Shown here: positions 1-8,770 of the stretch, piece by piece | Position numbering within the stretch: the first letter of the stretch is position 1 | Layout: each line of letters opens with the position of its first letter | DNA from: Glandiceps talaboti | Lineage: Eukaryota; Hemichordata; Enteropneusta; Spengelidae | Direction: 5' to 3' | DNA: 15,000 bases | NCBI RefSeq assembly: GCF_964340395.1 | Contig: NC_135557.1 | Location: forward strand, 25,084,063-25,099,062 | Notes under the pieces: model-generated | What the model was told of the DNA's origin: nothing | What the model saw: only the letters and a program-made list of their open reading frames with translations | Database searches by the model: none | Program-made: the position numbers and the translations under genes

Positions 1-10
1 TCATCTGAAT

Positions 11-44
11 ATGCAAATTTTATCATGCGCAGTTACAATGCGCA
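11..44 (+). promoter_or_regulatory. Octamer (POU-type) motif and two TGCGCA hexamers upstream of the receptor
   Basis: A perfect octamer ATGCAAAT lies at 11-18. Two copies of the self-complementary hexamer TGCGCA follow at 26-31 and 39-44, 13 bases apart. The octamer is the classic POU-domain binding site, and TGCGCA is the core half of NRF1-like sites. If the acceptor at 84-113 is real, these sites lie in the last part of an intron and could be enhancer sites. If it is not, they lie in the proximal promoter. The sequence alone does not show use. Confidence 0.22.
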
Positions 45-83
45 CCCAATCAACAAGAATTTGTACATCACTCTGGCGTACCG

Positions 84-113
84 TTATTATTTCTCTCTCC
101 CTTTCGATTCCAG
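84..113 (+). other. 3' splice acceptor (pyrimidine tract + CAG) just before the receptor ATG
   Basis: A run of about 25 mostly pyrimidine bases (87-110) ends in CAG at 111-113, three bases before the ATG at 117. This is a textbook vertebrate/invertebrate 3' splice site. Many GPCR genes have an intact single coding exon with an intron in the 5' UTR, and this arrangement fits that pattern. The receptor frame stays open upstream to a TGA at 6-8 with no other in-frame ATG. A coding upstream exon therefore cannot be excluded, but the N-terminus from 117 is already a normal length. Confidence 0.6.
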
Positions 114-116
114 ACT

Positions 117-1217
117 ATGGACATGGAGTCAAAGAGTTTGGATTACAACTATGAAACGGTTGGCTATAGTTACGAACAACGCATTGACCTAACGAAAGAT
201 GACTTGAGATTGTTGGTGTATTCGAAGATGGACGTTATACTCGTAACCACTATAATGCCTATCGTCCTCTCAATTGGTCTCATTGGTAATGGTTTAATTG
301 TCTATGTGTTCGCACGGGTACGTGAGATGCAGACTGTCACTAATTATTTCCTGGTGAATCTTGCTGTGGCCGACATGCTGTTCCTCTTTTTAGCAGTACC
401 CCCTAAACTAGTACAATACTACTCCTCTCCATTACCTTTACTGGGTGACGTGTCAGCTTTGGGAGATTGGGGGTGCACGATTATCAGCTTCCCCTCCGCC
501 GTAGCAATCACAGTCTCTACAATGACGATAATTCTACTGGCACTGGAAAAATACATGGCGGTAAAATGGCCGTACAGGTTTAAAACAATGCATACCAAAC
601 CTAAAGCTATAGTCGCATGCATAGCAGTTTGGATCACTGCGGCAATATATTGTTTCCCGGAGGTTTATGTCTTACGAATACAAGTATACCAAATAGATTT
701 TCCGGCACATTGGAATAACACCTGGACACCAAGCGAATTACACATGTGCATACCAAGTTGTACACCTTATGAAGGACAGTGTGAATCATACAATACATAC
801 TACATATTTGATCGTGTTGTTTTTATTATGGTAGTACCTATATTAACAATTCTGTACATTCTCACATTGTACCACCTACACGATAGAGTTGGCATTGGTT
901 CTTCCAGTGCATCAGTCAGAGCCAAGAAACAACTTGTTCGTCTACTCATCGTAACGACATTGATATATTTAGTCTGTGTAACGCCATTCCGGTTTTTAAC
1001 ACTTTTACAGACTCTTAATATTGTGAAAATAGCACCTGATACAACTTCCACAACACTATTGCATATATCTAGAGTGATGATGTATATTAATTGTGCTATT
1101 AATCCAGCCATTTACAATGTATTGAATGACCAATATAGGAAAGCATTTAGGGAAACACTCTTTTGTCAACTAGACAAATTACCTCCCAGTTTAGGCATGC
1201 GTACGACGAAAACTTGA
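117..1217 (+). CDS. Class A (rhodopsin-like) GPCR, peptide-receptor type
   Basis: This 366-residue seven-helix receptor would act in the plasma membrane, binding an extracellular ligand and activating a heterotrimeric G protein. Seen directly: a 38-residue N-terminus without signal peptide but rich in Tyr and acidic residues; TM1 with GN (N58); TM2 with NLAVAD (D86); ECL1 W118-G-C120; TM3 ending E144-K145-Y146; TM4 with W172; N-glycosylation site N200-N-T and cysteines 211, 215 and 222 in the second extracellular loop; TM5 P241; a short third intracellular loop; TM6 C287-V-T-P290-F-R; TM7 N329-P-A-I-Y333; an amphipathic helix 8 ending near C350. The sodium pocket (D86, S134, N325, N329) is intact. 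Known: R3.50 of the DRY motif and W6.48 are near-invariant; here they are Lys and Val. The P-F-R in TM6 and I-N-x-A-I-N-P in TM7 recall TRH, ghrelin and neuromedin-U-type receptors, so a neuropeptide ligand is inferred. The start is the first in-frame ATG, with A at -3 and G at +4; a second Met codon at 123 is also possible. The gene stands alone. Confidence 0.95.
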   Translation: MDMESKSLDYNYETVGYSYEQRIDLTKDDLRLLVYSKMDVILVTTIMPIVLSIGLIGNGLIVYVFARVREMQTVTNYFLVNLAVADMLFLFLAVPPKLVQYYSSPLPLLGDVSALGDWGCTIISFPSAVAITVSTMTIILLALEKYMAVKWPYRFKTMHTKPKAIVACIAVWITAAIYCFPEVYVLRIQVYQIDFPAHWNNTWTPSELHMCIPSCTPYEGQCESYNTYYIFDRVVFIMVVPILTILYILTLYHLHDRVGIGSSSASVRAKKQLVRLLIVTTLIYLVCVTPFRFLTLLQTLNIVKIAPDTTSTTLLHISRVMMYINCAINPAIYNVLNDQYRKAFRETLFCQLDKLPPSLGMRTTKT

Positions 1218-2330
1218 TTGATGAAGTCGACATTGAGAAAACAGACTGTTCAAAATGAGTCGAGCACGATTTTAAATTAAATTTGAAATCGACATTGAGG
1301 TTAACATTGTTGTCACTTTAAGTGATTCGCTGAAAAAAAATATTGAAAGAGCCAACTACAGACGGGAATATACATTTCGCTGCCTTGATAAGATGTGTCA
1401 TTTGTTAGATGAATTTTTGGTCATGTTGGTGGATATTCGATTTTTTGACATTTCACTGTGGAAGATTTACTCCCCGCGTTAATATATTTTGCTTAGTTAA
1501 AACGTAAAATCAGTCAATCCTATGGAAATGATGGCTTTAGTTTTGAATACTGTTTAATTCATTACTTTATTGTATGTGTTTTTTAATTTTTTTCTTTCGT
1601 GATTTTCACATCGACTGTTTAGTATCTTTAGTAACTTCAGTCAGGATGTGAAATTTACCATGTAATCGAAATTGTTGATTCGGATACAGACGAGTGTCAA
1701 TTCATGTATTGTTTTATATATTTCGTTGAAATTGCTTGTAAAATGTGTTTTATTCATATTTGATGTATTCTAATTAAGAACATGGGAGTTGTGTGCCAAG
1801 TTTTCTTCTCATTAACGTAATGAATTACAAAAATATTAGCTGTGTTATAATGCCTTAACTGTTTATATGTCATTAGTGGGAATCGATGGTATCTACAATA
1901 CATTTAGAACGCTACTCATATGATATAATTGACAAATATTTCAAACTATTTAGAGGTAAGTGTATATATCATCAATATAGCATTGCAGACTAAGATTTTG
2001 TTATCATATAGGTTGTTAAAACAAGATAACACAGTCTATGAACCTGCACAGTCAGCTCAAAACTGTTTATAAAACTGTTCGACTATTTTTTTTCAATGAT
2101 GGCTGAAAGTGCAACAGTTTTACATACACTCGAGCCAGTTGGCAATTAAGCAAAATCGGCGAACATAACGCCATCAGTTTATAATCCGTCGACATAGACA
2201 TAAATTGTACATTGTAGGGTCAATCAAAGGATCCTATTAGAACATGGTGATATCGTATTTGTATTTACCTCTGTAATTTTAGAATTGTACATAAAAGCAC
2301 GATTGTGAATAAATGAAACGCCATCAGCCA
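1218..2330 (+). other. Probable 3' UTR of the receptor, with candidate poly(A) signal
   Basis: The stretch is AT-rich and has no open frame of note. A canonical AATAAA lies at 2308-2313, followed by a GT-rich stretch (gtgttttc, about 2357-2365) suitable for cleavage factors. A weaker ATTAAA lies much closer to the stop at 1276-1281, followed by a TTGTTGTC stretch, so a short 3' UTR is also possible. A strong donor-like AG|GTAAGTG occurs at 1954-1962. The extent of the UTR is inference. Confidence 0.35.
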
Positions 2331-3342
2331 GCTAAAACTGAGAGGGAGATGAGCAAGAGTGTTTTCCCAGTGGTCAAGGTCTTGCATAGAAACCTGAGTG
2401 TGATTACTTGAATGTGCTTCTGGCAATCCGGTATTATATAGTACACGGTGGTACGACGTGAATGCACACTCGTCCTCGTGGATTAAATCTCATTACCGCC
2501 AAAATTAGTTAAAGGCAACAGTCTGTACCTGTTTATAATTTTGAAGTATTTGTGTCAGTTTCTTAAACAATTCAGTTAAATTGTCAATTGTTTCATAACA
2601 AATTGTACAGCAACATATAGTTACTTTAGAACGGTAAATTGGAAACAAATACGTAGCATTTGTTTCGAATTGTCCATTTACAAAACAACTATACTGTACT
2701 GCCTATGGTAAATCATGTACAGAGGTTGGATCTCAACTAAAACGTGGTGGTCTTTCTCAATATGACCTTTTTGGCATGTTTCATCATATTTCACCACCTA
2801 ATTCATAATCTGTTCAGTTAGATGTTGTTAAAATGAGTGTTAGGTTCTATTTTGAGTCTCGACAGTGCATTTTACACTCCATTTGATCTCTTAGTTATAC
2901 ACTGTGTCACTTTAAATGTCAAAATGTACCCTATGTAAATAATGTCAATATGGATGTTCTATACAGCACTTCATATATTACACTTTCATAGCTCAATATA
3001 TCCAATTTATTTGTAATGTAGATTTAACGAACTGTTCACGACATTCAGTAGTTATGAGTTTTAACAAATGTAATGTATTCATGAAAATAAAATATTTTGT
3101 TGATTGGTGAAATGATACTAAGTGTTCATCCAGACTACATATAGTGGCACCTTGGTATTCTCTACAGTATTTGTACATTCCATCAAAATGTATAATGTCA
3201 AAATTATATTAAAGTAAGGCATTTCTACCTTCATTAGTATAATTCATTTAATACCAGTTTTCCGTGTCTTCCGGATTACACTATCTAATTATGTGCATTT
3301 GAATGGCTTAATATATGTTTTGCTTGCTGTAGTTTTTAAACA

Positions 3343-3345
<3 letters not shown>
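2331..3345. other. AT-rich non-coding stretch, no feature seen
   Basis: I see no gene here. The only open frame (minus strand, 2993-3178) has low-complexity composition, no recognisable domain and no splice context. No RNA gene or transposon end is evident. Confidence 0.5.
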
Positions 3346-3375
<30 letters not shown>

Positions 3376-3392
3376 CATACATACATACATAC
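3346..3392 (+). repeat. (TACA)n tetranucleotide microsatellite
   Basis: This is an uninterrupted tract of nearly 12 copies of TACA (47 bp). Its purity suggests it is young and length-variable. No coding region overlaps it. Confidence 0.97.
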
Positions 3393-5300
3393 GAACGTAT
3401 GGGCATGCGTAGGTGATTGTGTACTGCTCATAGCTTCTTCTGGCCTACAAACCAATTAGAAAATTCAAATTACAAATGTCAGGAAATGTTGAAAAAGCAA
3501 TGTAAGTTTAATAGGTGGTCATATAAAATATAACAGGCTATAACGGTTAATGATATAGATGACATATAACCATGTACACTGTTCCATCGATCATCATGTA
3601 GTTTATCGTTAACACCCACTTAAACTAATTTCATTAGTTTAGAACAATGTAGTAAAATCGTATAGTACCCTATAAAACTTAGAATACACCTCGTATATAT
3701 AAGTTTTAAATGTTTAAGGTTTACCTTAGTCAAGAAATCGCACGCATATTCTCAGGTTAAATTCAAGCAGTAAATGAGGGGTCACCGTAAAATGTTGTAA
3801 ATTGGTTTGAAAATGGTATGGAAATCCACCAATAAAAAATCCAAAATGGCCGCCAGATTAAGATACTAGTACCTATTTTAACGGGAAATAACAGATTTTT
3901 GATTTCCTTGAAAACAAGACGGAATGATAATTAGTGTACTTGTTAAATCCTGCATGTCTCTTTAGTCTTTAAAAGGTAAATGTAAATTGCATCTTTTAGG
4001 AAACAGTTTTATAGTTGTCATTTTATCCTAACCTTCTGGTATTTGTCAATTTTGCATCCAGTTATCGGTTTGTATTTTAATATATATATTGTAATACTTT
4101 CTTATCTCTGCACTGTGTGGGAAGAGACTTTCCGGAATAGTCTCTAACGAGTTTAATAACGTTTAATAATCATAACAGTAATAATAATAACGATAATGGT
4201 GAAACAAAAAATTGCTTTAAATCGTAATTTTCAGATATAAAGTACCCCCGATACAATTTTTCCTTAACAAGCATTAAGTGTGAGTCGTTTATTTATCGGA
4301 CACTATGTCCATTTATGTATGTTTACTTGTGATATTTGACACTCGTTCTCTTCACTAAAGGTTGGCTAAGTGCCTTTAAGTGTTTTATGCCAAGAAATGT
4401 CAACAGATATGACATAAATGTATCAAATCCAACATTGTGTCAAAATGAATTAACAATCCGACGTGTTTAACTAGTAATCACAAATTTGACACTTTTCGAT
4501 TACCATACATGGAACATAAATCCCTGATTATTATCAAACATGACAACTTTTCTGACAACACAGAAAAAACTGGAGAGAGGACACTAAAAGCCTAAACGTG
4601 TAATTATGACGTAGTATCTAGTGAACACCAATCACAATACTCCTTACAGATGACACATATGACACCTTAGGGAACAATAACACTAAGAAAAGAAAATTAA
4701 AATTCAATGACTCACATTATTATAGGTCGGTCAAAGTATTTTACAAATCTAATATTTGTTGGTGTGTGTGCTCTGTCTTAAAAGTGGAACTCTTATCTCA
4801 GCAACATTCGTTATTCTCCGCAGCGGAAAATGTGTGCTTACTTGCGAGAATAGTATTCAGTTGTCTACATTAAAGTACGAGTACTCGGTCAAATAAAAAA
4901 GGCTAGATAATTGTAAAAACCGTAGGTTGGAACACGCAACTATATGTCAAAGACGTAGTGATGGTATAGGATGGTGGCTCCTACTCTACTACTCCCACTA
5001 TGGATATGTAGCAATAATAGCCTTAATGTATATTGAGTTGTTCACTTATCGTCTGTAAATTGGAATTAATGTTGTAGTGTGTTTTTTGCGACGTTACCAC
5101 AATTGTCGTTTTCCGGGAAATCGACAGTTTGTTCCCGTTGAATTACGACATTACGGATATCGTTTGAAGGGAATTAAGAAAGATGCACAGTGTGTTGTGA
5201 TTGTTTACCTTTGTATGCATTTGCTTAATAAACGTATGTTATTTGAGTACAAGAAAACATGTCAAATCGCACGTAGTAACTAGGCATTGTTACATTTTTG
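3393..5300. other. Non-coding stretch with minor motifs
   Basis: No gene is recognisable. A perfect 9-bp inverted repeat with a 3-base loop lies at 3621-3641. A CCAAAATGGCCGCC motif at 3841-3854 resembles a YY1 site with one deviation. An open frame at 5077-5283 begins at GTG, not ATG, and matches no family I know. The remainder is AT-rich. Confidence 0.5.
3621..3641. repeat. Perfect 9-bp inverted repeat, 3-base loop
   Basis: TAAACTAAT at 3621-3629 pairs exactly with ATTAGTTTA at 3633-3641 around the loop TTC. The stem is AT-rich and short, so it may be chance. It is too small for a microRNA precursor. Confidence 0.6.
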
Positions 5301-5343
5301 TGACGTCATAAGTATAAATGACGAGGAACGGTACAGTCTCAGT
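5301..5343 (+). promoter_or_regulatory. Candidate core promoter: CRE, TATA box, initiator
   Basis: A perfect palindromic cAMP-response element TGACGTCA (5301-5308) is followed by TATAAA (5313-5318). A TCAGT initiator-type pentamer lies at 5339-5343, and its A (5341) falls 28 bases after the first T of the TATA box. CREs close to TATA boxes are typical of signal-inducible and neuropeptide promoters. The order and spacing are what a focused animal promoter needs. No downstream gene is recognised, and the first ATG (5367) opens only a 15-codon frame, so any product would need splicing to distant exons. Confidence 0.3.
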
Positions 5344-6878
5344 TACTATCACGACACATAACGGGTATGGATTGGTGTTGTGAGAAATCGCTTATCGTTG
5401 GCAGCCATGTGTAACAATGTTATTAACTATTAGCACCCTGCACACTTCATGACGGCTATGTATACTATAAGGGAACAGACCCAATTGTCACATTTAGTGT
5501 ATTTATTACACCACGTGTACTAGAGCAACACAAATCTGTTTATGTTCTGTTTCCGTTTACTCGGTAATACTAATAAGTATCACACCAAGTTTGTGAATAT
5601 GTACGTGTGTGGACATCACAATGGTAAACAGAGTGTATGTGTAGATATGTTTATCTACAGCCGATGCAAGGGTTTACGATATCATAATTAAGTCCTTTTG
5701 TGTACCAATCCTATGGCAATCAAATACTACACTTATGGCTAGTTGATCTTTAATCATTTTCTTGTAGTTCAAATATTTCACAAGTCGTTGGTATCGTTCT
5801 TTATGAAAGTATTCATTAAACGGTACAGTACTGCATATTCGTGACACACATTTCAACACGACTCACAATTCAAAATCAAATCGATCATAAATTCTCTGAT
5901 TAGCCATATTGTTGAAACCATACATGCATTTAGCTAGTGGCTTTAGTATGTGGAAAATATATATAGAGAAGTGCACCTGTTAATTTTATATTAATGTTAT
6001 ATATAAATACAAATTTACTGACATGGAAATATCCTTGACAACCGGTACAAAGATATTACGGTGACTTAAATAAACAGCACAGAGCAACAATGATATATAA
6101 TTTGACTGAAAGTATGTAAATATCAGAGGCTTAGAGTTCTTTGTAAACAACTGTATATACACCTAGCAACAACGTCGTGATATTTATGCCGATAGTTGTT
6201 TCCATCGGTGCTGCTAGCATATGAACATTACCTAGTTTTAGAAACAATACGAATATGTTTGGAAGTCATGACGTGACCTTTTACGAATCAATTATTAACC
6301 AATCAAAGTGCAATCAGCAGTAAAATCGTGTTATTCATTGTATAAGTTAAACCTTTTACACTGGGTAGGTATCAAATTGATGCACTCCCCATTCAATGTC
6401 AAACTATTAATCACCCAAGATCCAATTTCACATATGAATTAATGACCACACTTTAAGAAAACAGACCACATGACAGCAAGGTCAAACCCATCGATGTTAT
6501 TTGATTTATATAGGTCAAATAATTAGAGGTTAATTGGTCTGCATAGTACTTCAACATGTAATGCCAACAACGACAACATGAAAGTCAGTCTAGTTCATTT
6601 AATTTATGAAATCGGGTCACACTGATATGGTACAGTACTACTGGCTTAGTGTTGGGTTTTCAGAGACTGCCATTACTTGCAATAGTGTGTAACAAAGGAC
6701 AAAAATCAACATTCACACAAGTACTTTTAATACTGTTTTATATTATAACATGAAAATAACGACAACAACATTATTTATATTGTACACTCATTTATTGATT
6801 TATTTGTTCCATACGTTTTAACTAGGAGATAGACATCATCCCAACTATTACCACATCACGATTCAAAGCTTTGTTTTA
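5344..6878. other. Non-coding stretch, one weak reverse-strand open frame
   Basis: No gene is supported. A 61-codon minus-strand opening lies at 5674-5859 and is described separately. Two of the four exact GTACAGTAC 9-mers in the window lie here (5823-5831, 6630-6638). The rest is AT-rich with no recognisable structure. Confidence 0.5.
5674..5859 (-). pseudogene. Possible decayed transposase fragment (weak piggyBac-like resemblance)
   Basis: The opening begins at GTG, with an in-frame TGA two codons earlier, so it cannot be an intact gene as it stands. Its middle (about residues 11-32, containing T-V-P-F-N-E and R-Y-Q-R-L-V-K-Y-L) resembles the piggyBac-type transposase segment 'tPfF.evM.r.Rf..ilrfLhF'. 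The rest does not match, and the conserved LHF is LNY here. There are no terminal repeats or flanking TTAA pairs that I could link to it. Chance similarity is quite possible. Confidence 0.13.
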
Positions 6879-7543
6879 GTACATTGTGGACAAGCAGAAG
6901 CAGATACGTGGCACACTGTCGTCAGCTACAGTACTGATTATGTCCAGTAATACATTGTGCTGTACAGTCAAAAGACATTAGACAATAACTGTACGTCATG
7001 TGCACCTTGCTTTTGAGCTATACGACTAATAAAATCGTCCTGTACATCGTGTTATACAGCCATGCTACTAAATACGACCTGCACACTGTGCTATACAGCC
7101 ATGCTACTAAATACGACCTGTACACTGTGCTATACAGCCATGCTATTTACTACGACCTGTACATCGTGTTATACAGCCATGCTACTAAATACGACCTGCA
7201 CACTGTGCTATACAGCCATGCTATTTACTACGACCTGTACATCGTGCTATACAGCCATGCTATTTACTACGACCTGTACATCGTGCTATACAGCCATGCT
7301 ATTTACTACGACCTGTACATCGTGCTATACAGCCATGCTACTACTAAATACGACCTGCACACCGTTACATAGAGCTACTACCAAATACGTCATGTACATT
7401 GTGTTATTGATCCATACTGTTACTGTCCTAACGGTCTTGTACATCGTGCTATAGCTCCATAGCCACATGACTGCTAAGTACGTTCTATGCTATAGAGACA
7501 TTCACATACTGATAAAGTCCTCTGCATCGTAGAGCCATGTGAT
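6879..7543 (+). repeat. 39-bp minisatellite with homogenised core and decayed edges
   Basis: The core at 7041-7355 holds eight tandem units: seven of 39 bp and a last one of 42 bp with an extra ACT. Each begins TGTACATCGTG or TGCACACTGTG and ends TACGACC. Units one and four are identical, as are six and seven. Units 1-3 and 4-6 resemble each other as 117-bp blocks. Outside the core, recognisable but diverged copies continue: left at about 6879, 6911, 6951 and 6990 (the last 51 bp long), right at 7356 (37 bp), 7393, 7438, 7486 and 7521. Because 39 is a multiple of three, two forward frames stay open across the core (6998-7372 and 7062-7454). The edge copies break frame, so I regard these as non-coding. 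Confidence 0.95.
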
Positions 7544-7842
7544 ATATACATGTAAGAGTTATGTTCCACAAATTAGATTGTTTAGATTTGAATTTCATAT
7601 TATTGATGGAGACACCACACAAGCCAACAAAATGACATACTCTTCACAATGGGTACAGTACGACTTATGTTGTAGACAAGCTCTTCCCTGTACCGATCGT
7701 ATGGACAATGGAGACTGAACTATTGCCATAAACTTTATATAACAATATAATTTATAACACACGTACACAAACACACAAACAATTCGGTCTAGCAATTTGT
7801 TATTTACTTTAAGTTGTTTACACAAGCAAATAAACAAAGTCG

Positions 7843-7844
<2 letters not shown>
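7544..7844. other. Non-coding stretch between minisatellite and microsatellite
   Basis: Nothing is recognisable except one copy of GTACAGTAC at 7653-7661. The minus-strand opening 7595-7987 owes its length to translation of the adjacent microsatellite into Cys/Val/Leu/Ser repeats and is not a gene. Confidence 0.5.
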
Positions 7845-7888
<44 letters not shown>

Positions 7889-7924
7889 CACAGACAGACA
7901 CACACACACACACACACACACACA
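7845..7924 (+). repeat. Compound (GACA)n / (CA)n microsatellite
   Basis: About ten GACA units from 7845 pass through a mixed cacacagacagaca segment into an uninterrupted CA run that ends at 7924. The structure is a GACA array grading into CA by single-base change, as is common in compound microsatellites. Confidence 0.97.
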
Positions 7925-8735
7925 TAATGTACTAGTATATGTCATGCATATATAGCACGACTGATCTACACCACTGAAATACCTCAATGCTCTATGTCGA
8001 AATAAATAGATACGATCATCAAGATAAATTTATTAACGTACAAGTCATTTAAACTGTTGGTATTATCAGACAAGTGATCTCATAGCTGTACTGCTCGGTC
8101 TCTTTGAGATGCTGATCTTTTATTAAATGAGAACAGTCTAATTTGTTTGTTCTGTAATATCATTTTCACCAGGCTTGACATTTAATTGACTACAGGCTAT
8201 ATTACATGTATCACTGTGTAGTGATACTGTACTGTTCTATTTATGCCAATGTTATCTACTCTTACGTTTTATATGCGGCAAATTGTAAACTGTCCCTATT
8301 TTGCTGGCACCTCATTTCCTTTTAGATGCTTTGAAGCTATTGATACTGAACTTTGATGAATCTTTCTTCGGACCATTACCTCCTACTAAAAGTATCGACG
8401 TATTATTAAAACGAATAGTTTAGAAGAACAATTTTAAGACAGCGACTGCCTTATTGAACGAATAAACAGTTCCATAATGCAGTACAGTACCAGTGTATAA
8501 TGTAGGTCACAATATTTTATATTGGGTATGAAATACTGTTAGAAGGGTGAAATTCTGTTTCTTGTATGTTATCTAACTAATGTATATTTGTACTTCCTTT
8601 TTTATGTATTGTAGGCATTGTAATTTAGAGTGATTTAATTTTAGTTAGCTATTACTATATATGTTTGAAGGCAATAGATGATATTATGACATTCGTCCAA
8701 TATGCAGAGGGTGGAGGTTATATTATATATATTTA
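7925..8735. other. Non-coding stretch
   Basis: No open frame or RNA gene is recognised. A 7-bp inverted repeat (GTATCAC at 8208-8214, GTGATAC at 8221-8227) and one GTACAGTAC (8482-8490) are the only small structures noted. Confidence 0.5.
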
Positions 8736-8770
8736 TGTGTGTGTGTGTATGTGTATGTGTGTGTGTGTGT
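8736..8770 (+). repeat. (TG)n microsatellite with two TA interruptions
   Basis: The dinucleotide run TG is interrupted twice by TATG steps (about 8749 and 8755) and directly follows a TATATA stretch. Interruptions suggest an older tract than the pure TACA array. Confidence 0.95.

Noticed and set aside
419-1111. Minus-strand open frames inside the receptor gene
   Set aside because: They are antisense shadows of the GPCR coding region, with no independent support.
5077-5283. Plus-strand 68-codon open frame
   Set aside because: It begins at GTG, which is not a normal animal start, and no motif or family is recognisable.
6998-7454. Two overlapping plus-strand open frames encoding 13-residue repeats (Y-S-H-A-T-K-Y and C-Y-T-A-M-L patterns)
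   Set aside because: They exist because the 39-bp unit is a multiple of three. Diverged edge units of 37, 45, 48 and 51 bp do not preserve any one frame, and there is no conserved family or splice context.
7595-7987. Minus-strand 130-codon open frame
   Set aside because: Its length comes from translating the GACA/CA microsatellite into Cys/Val and Cys/Leu/Ser runs; there is no domain.
8207-8228. Hairpin GTATCAC/GTGATAC considered as a microRNA precursor
   Set aside because: The stem is only 7 bp and does not extend, far short of a microRNA hairpin.
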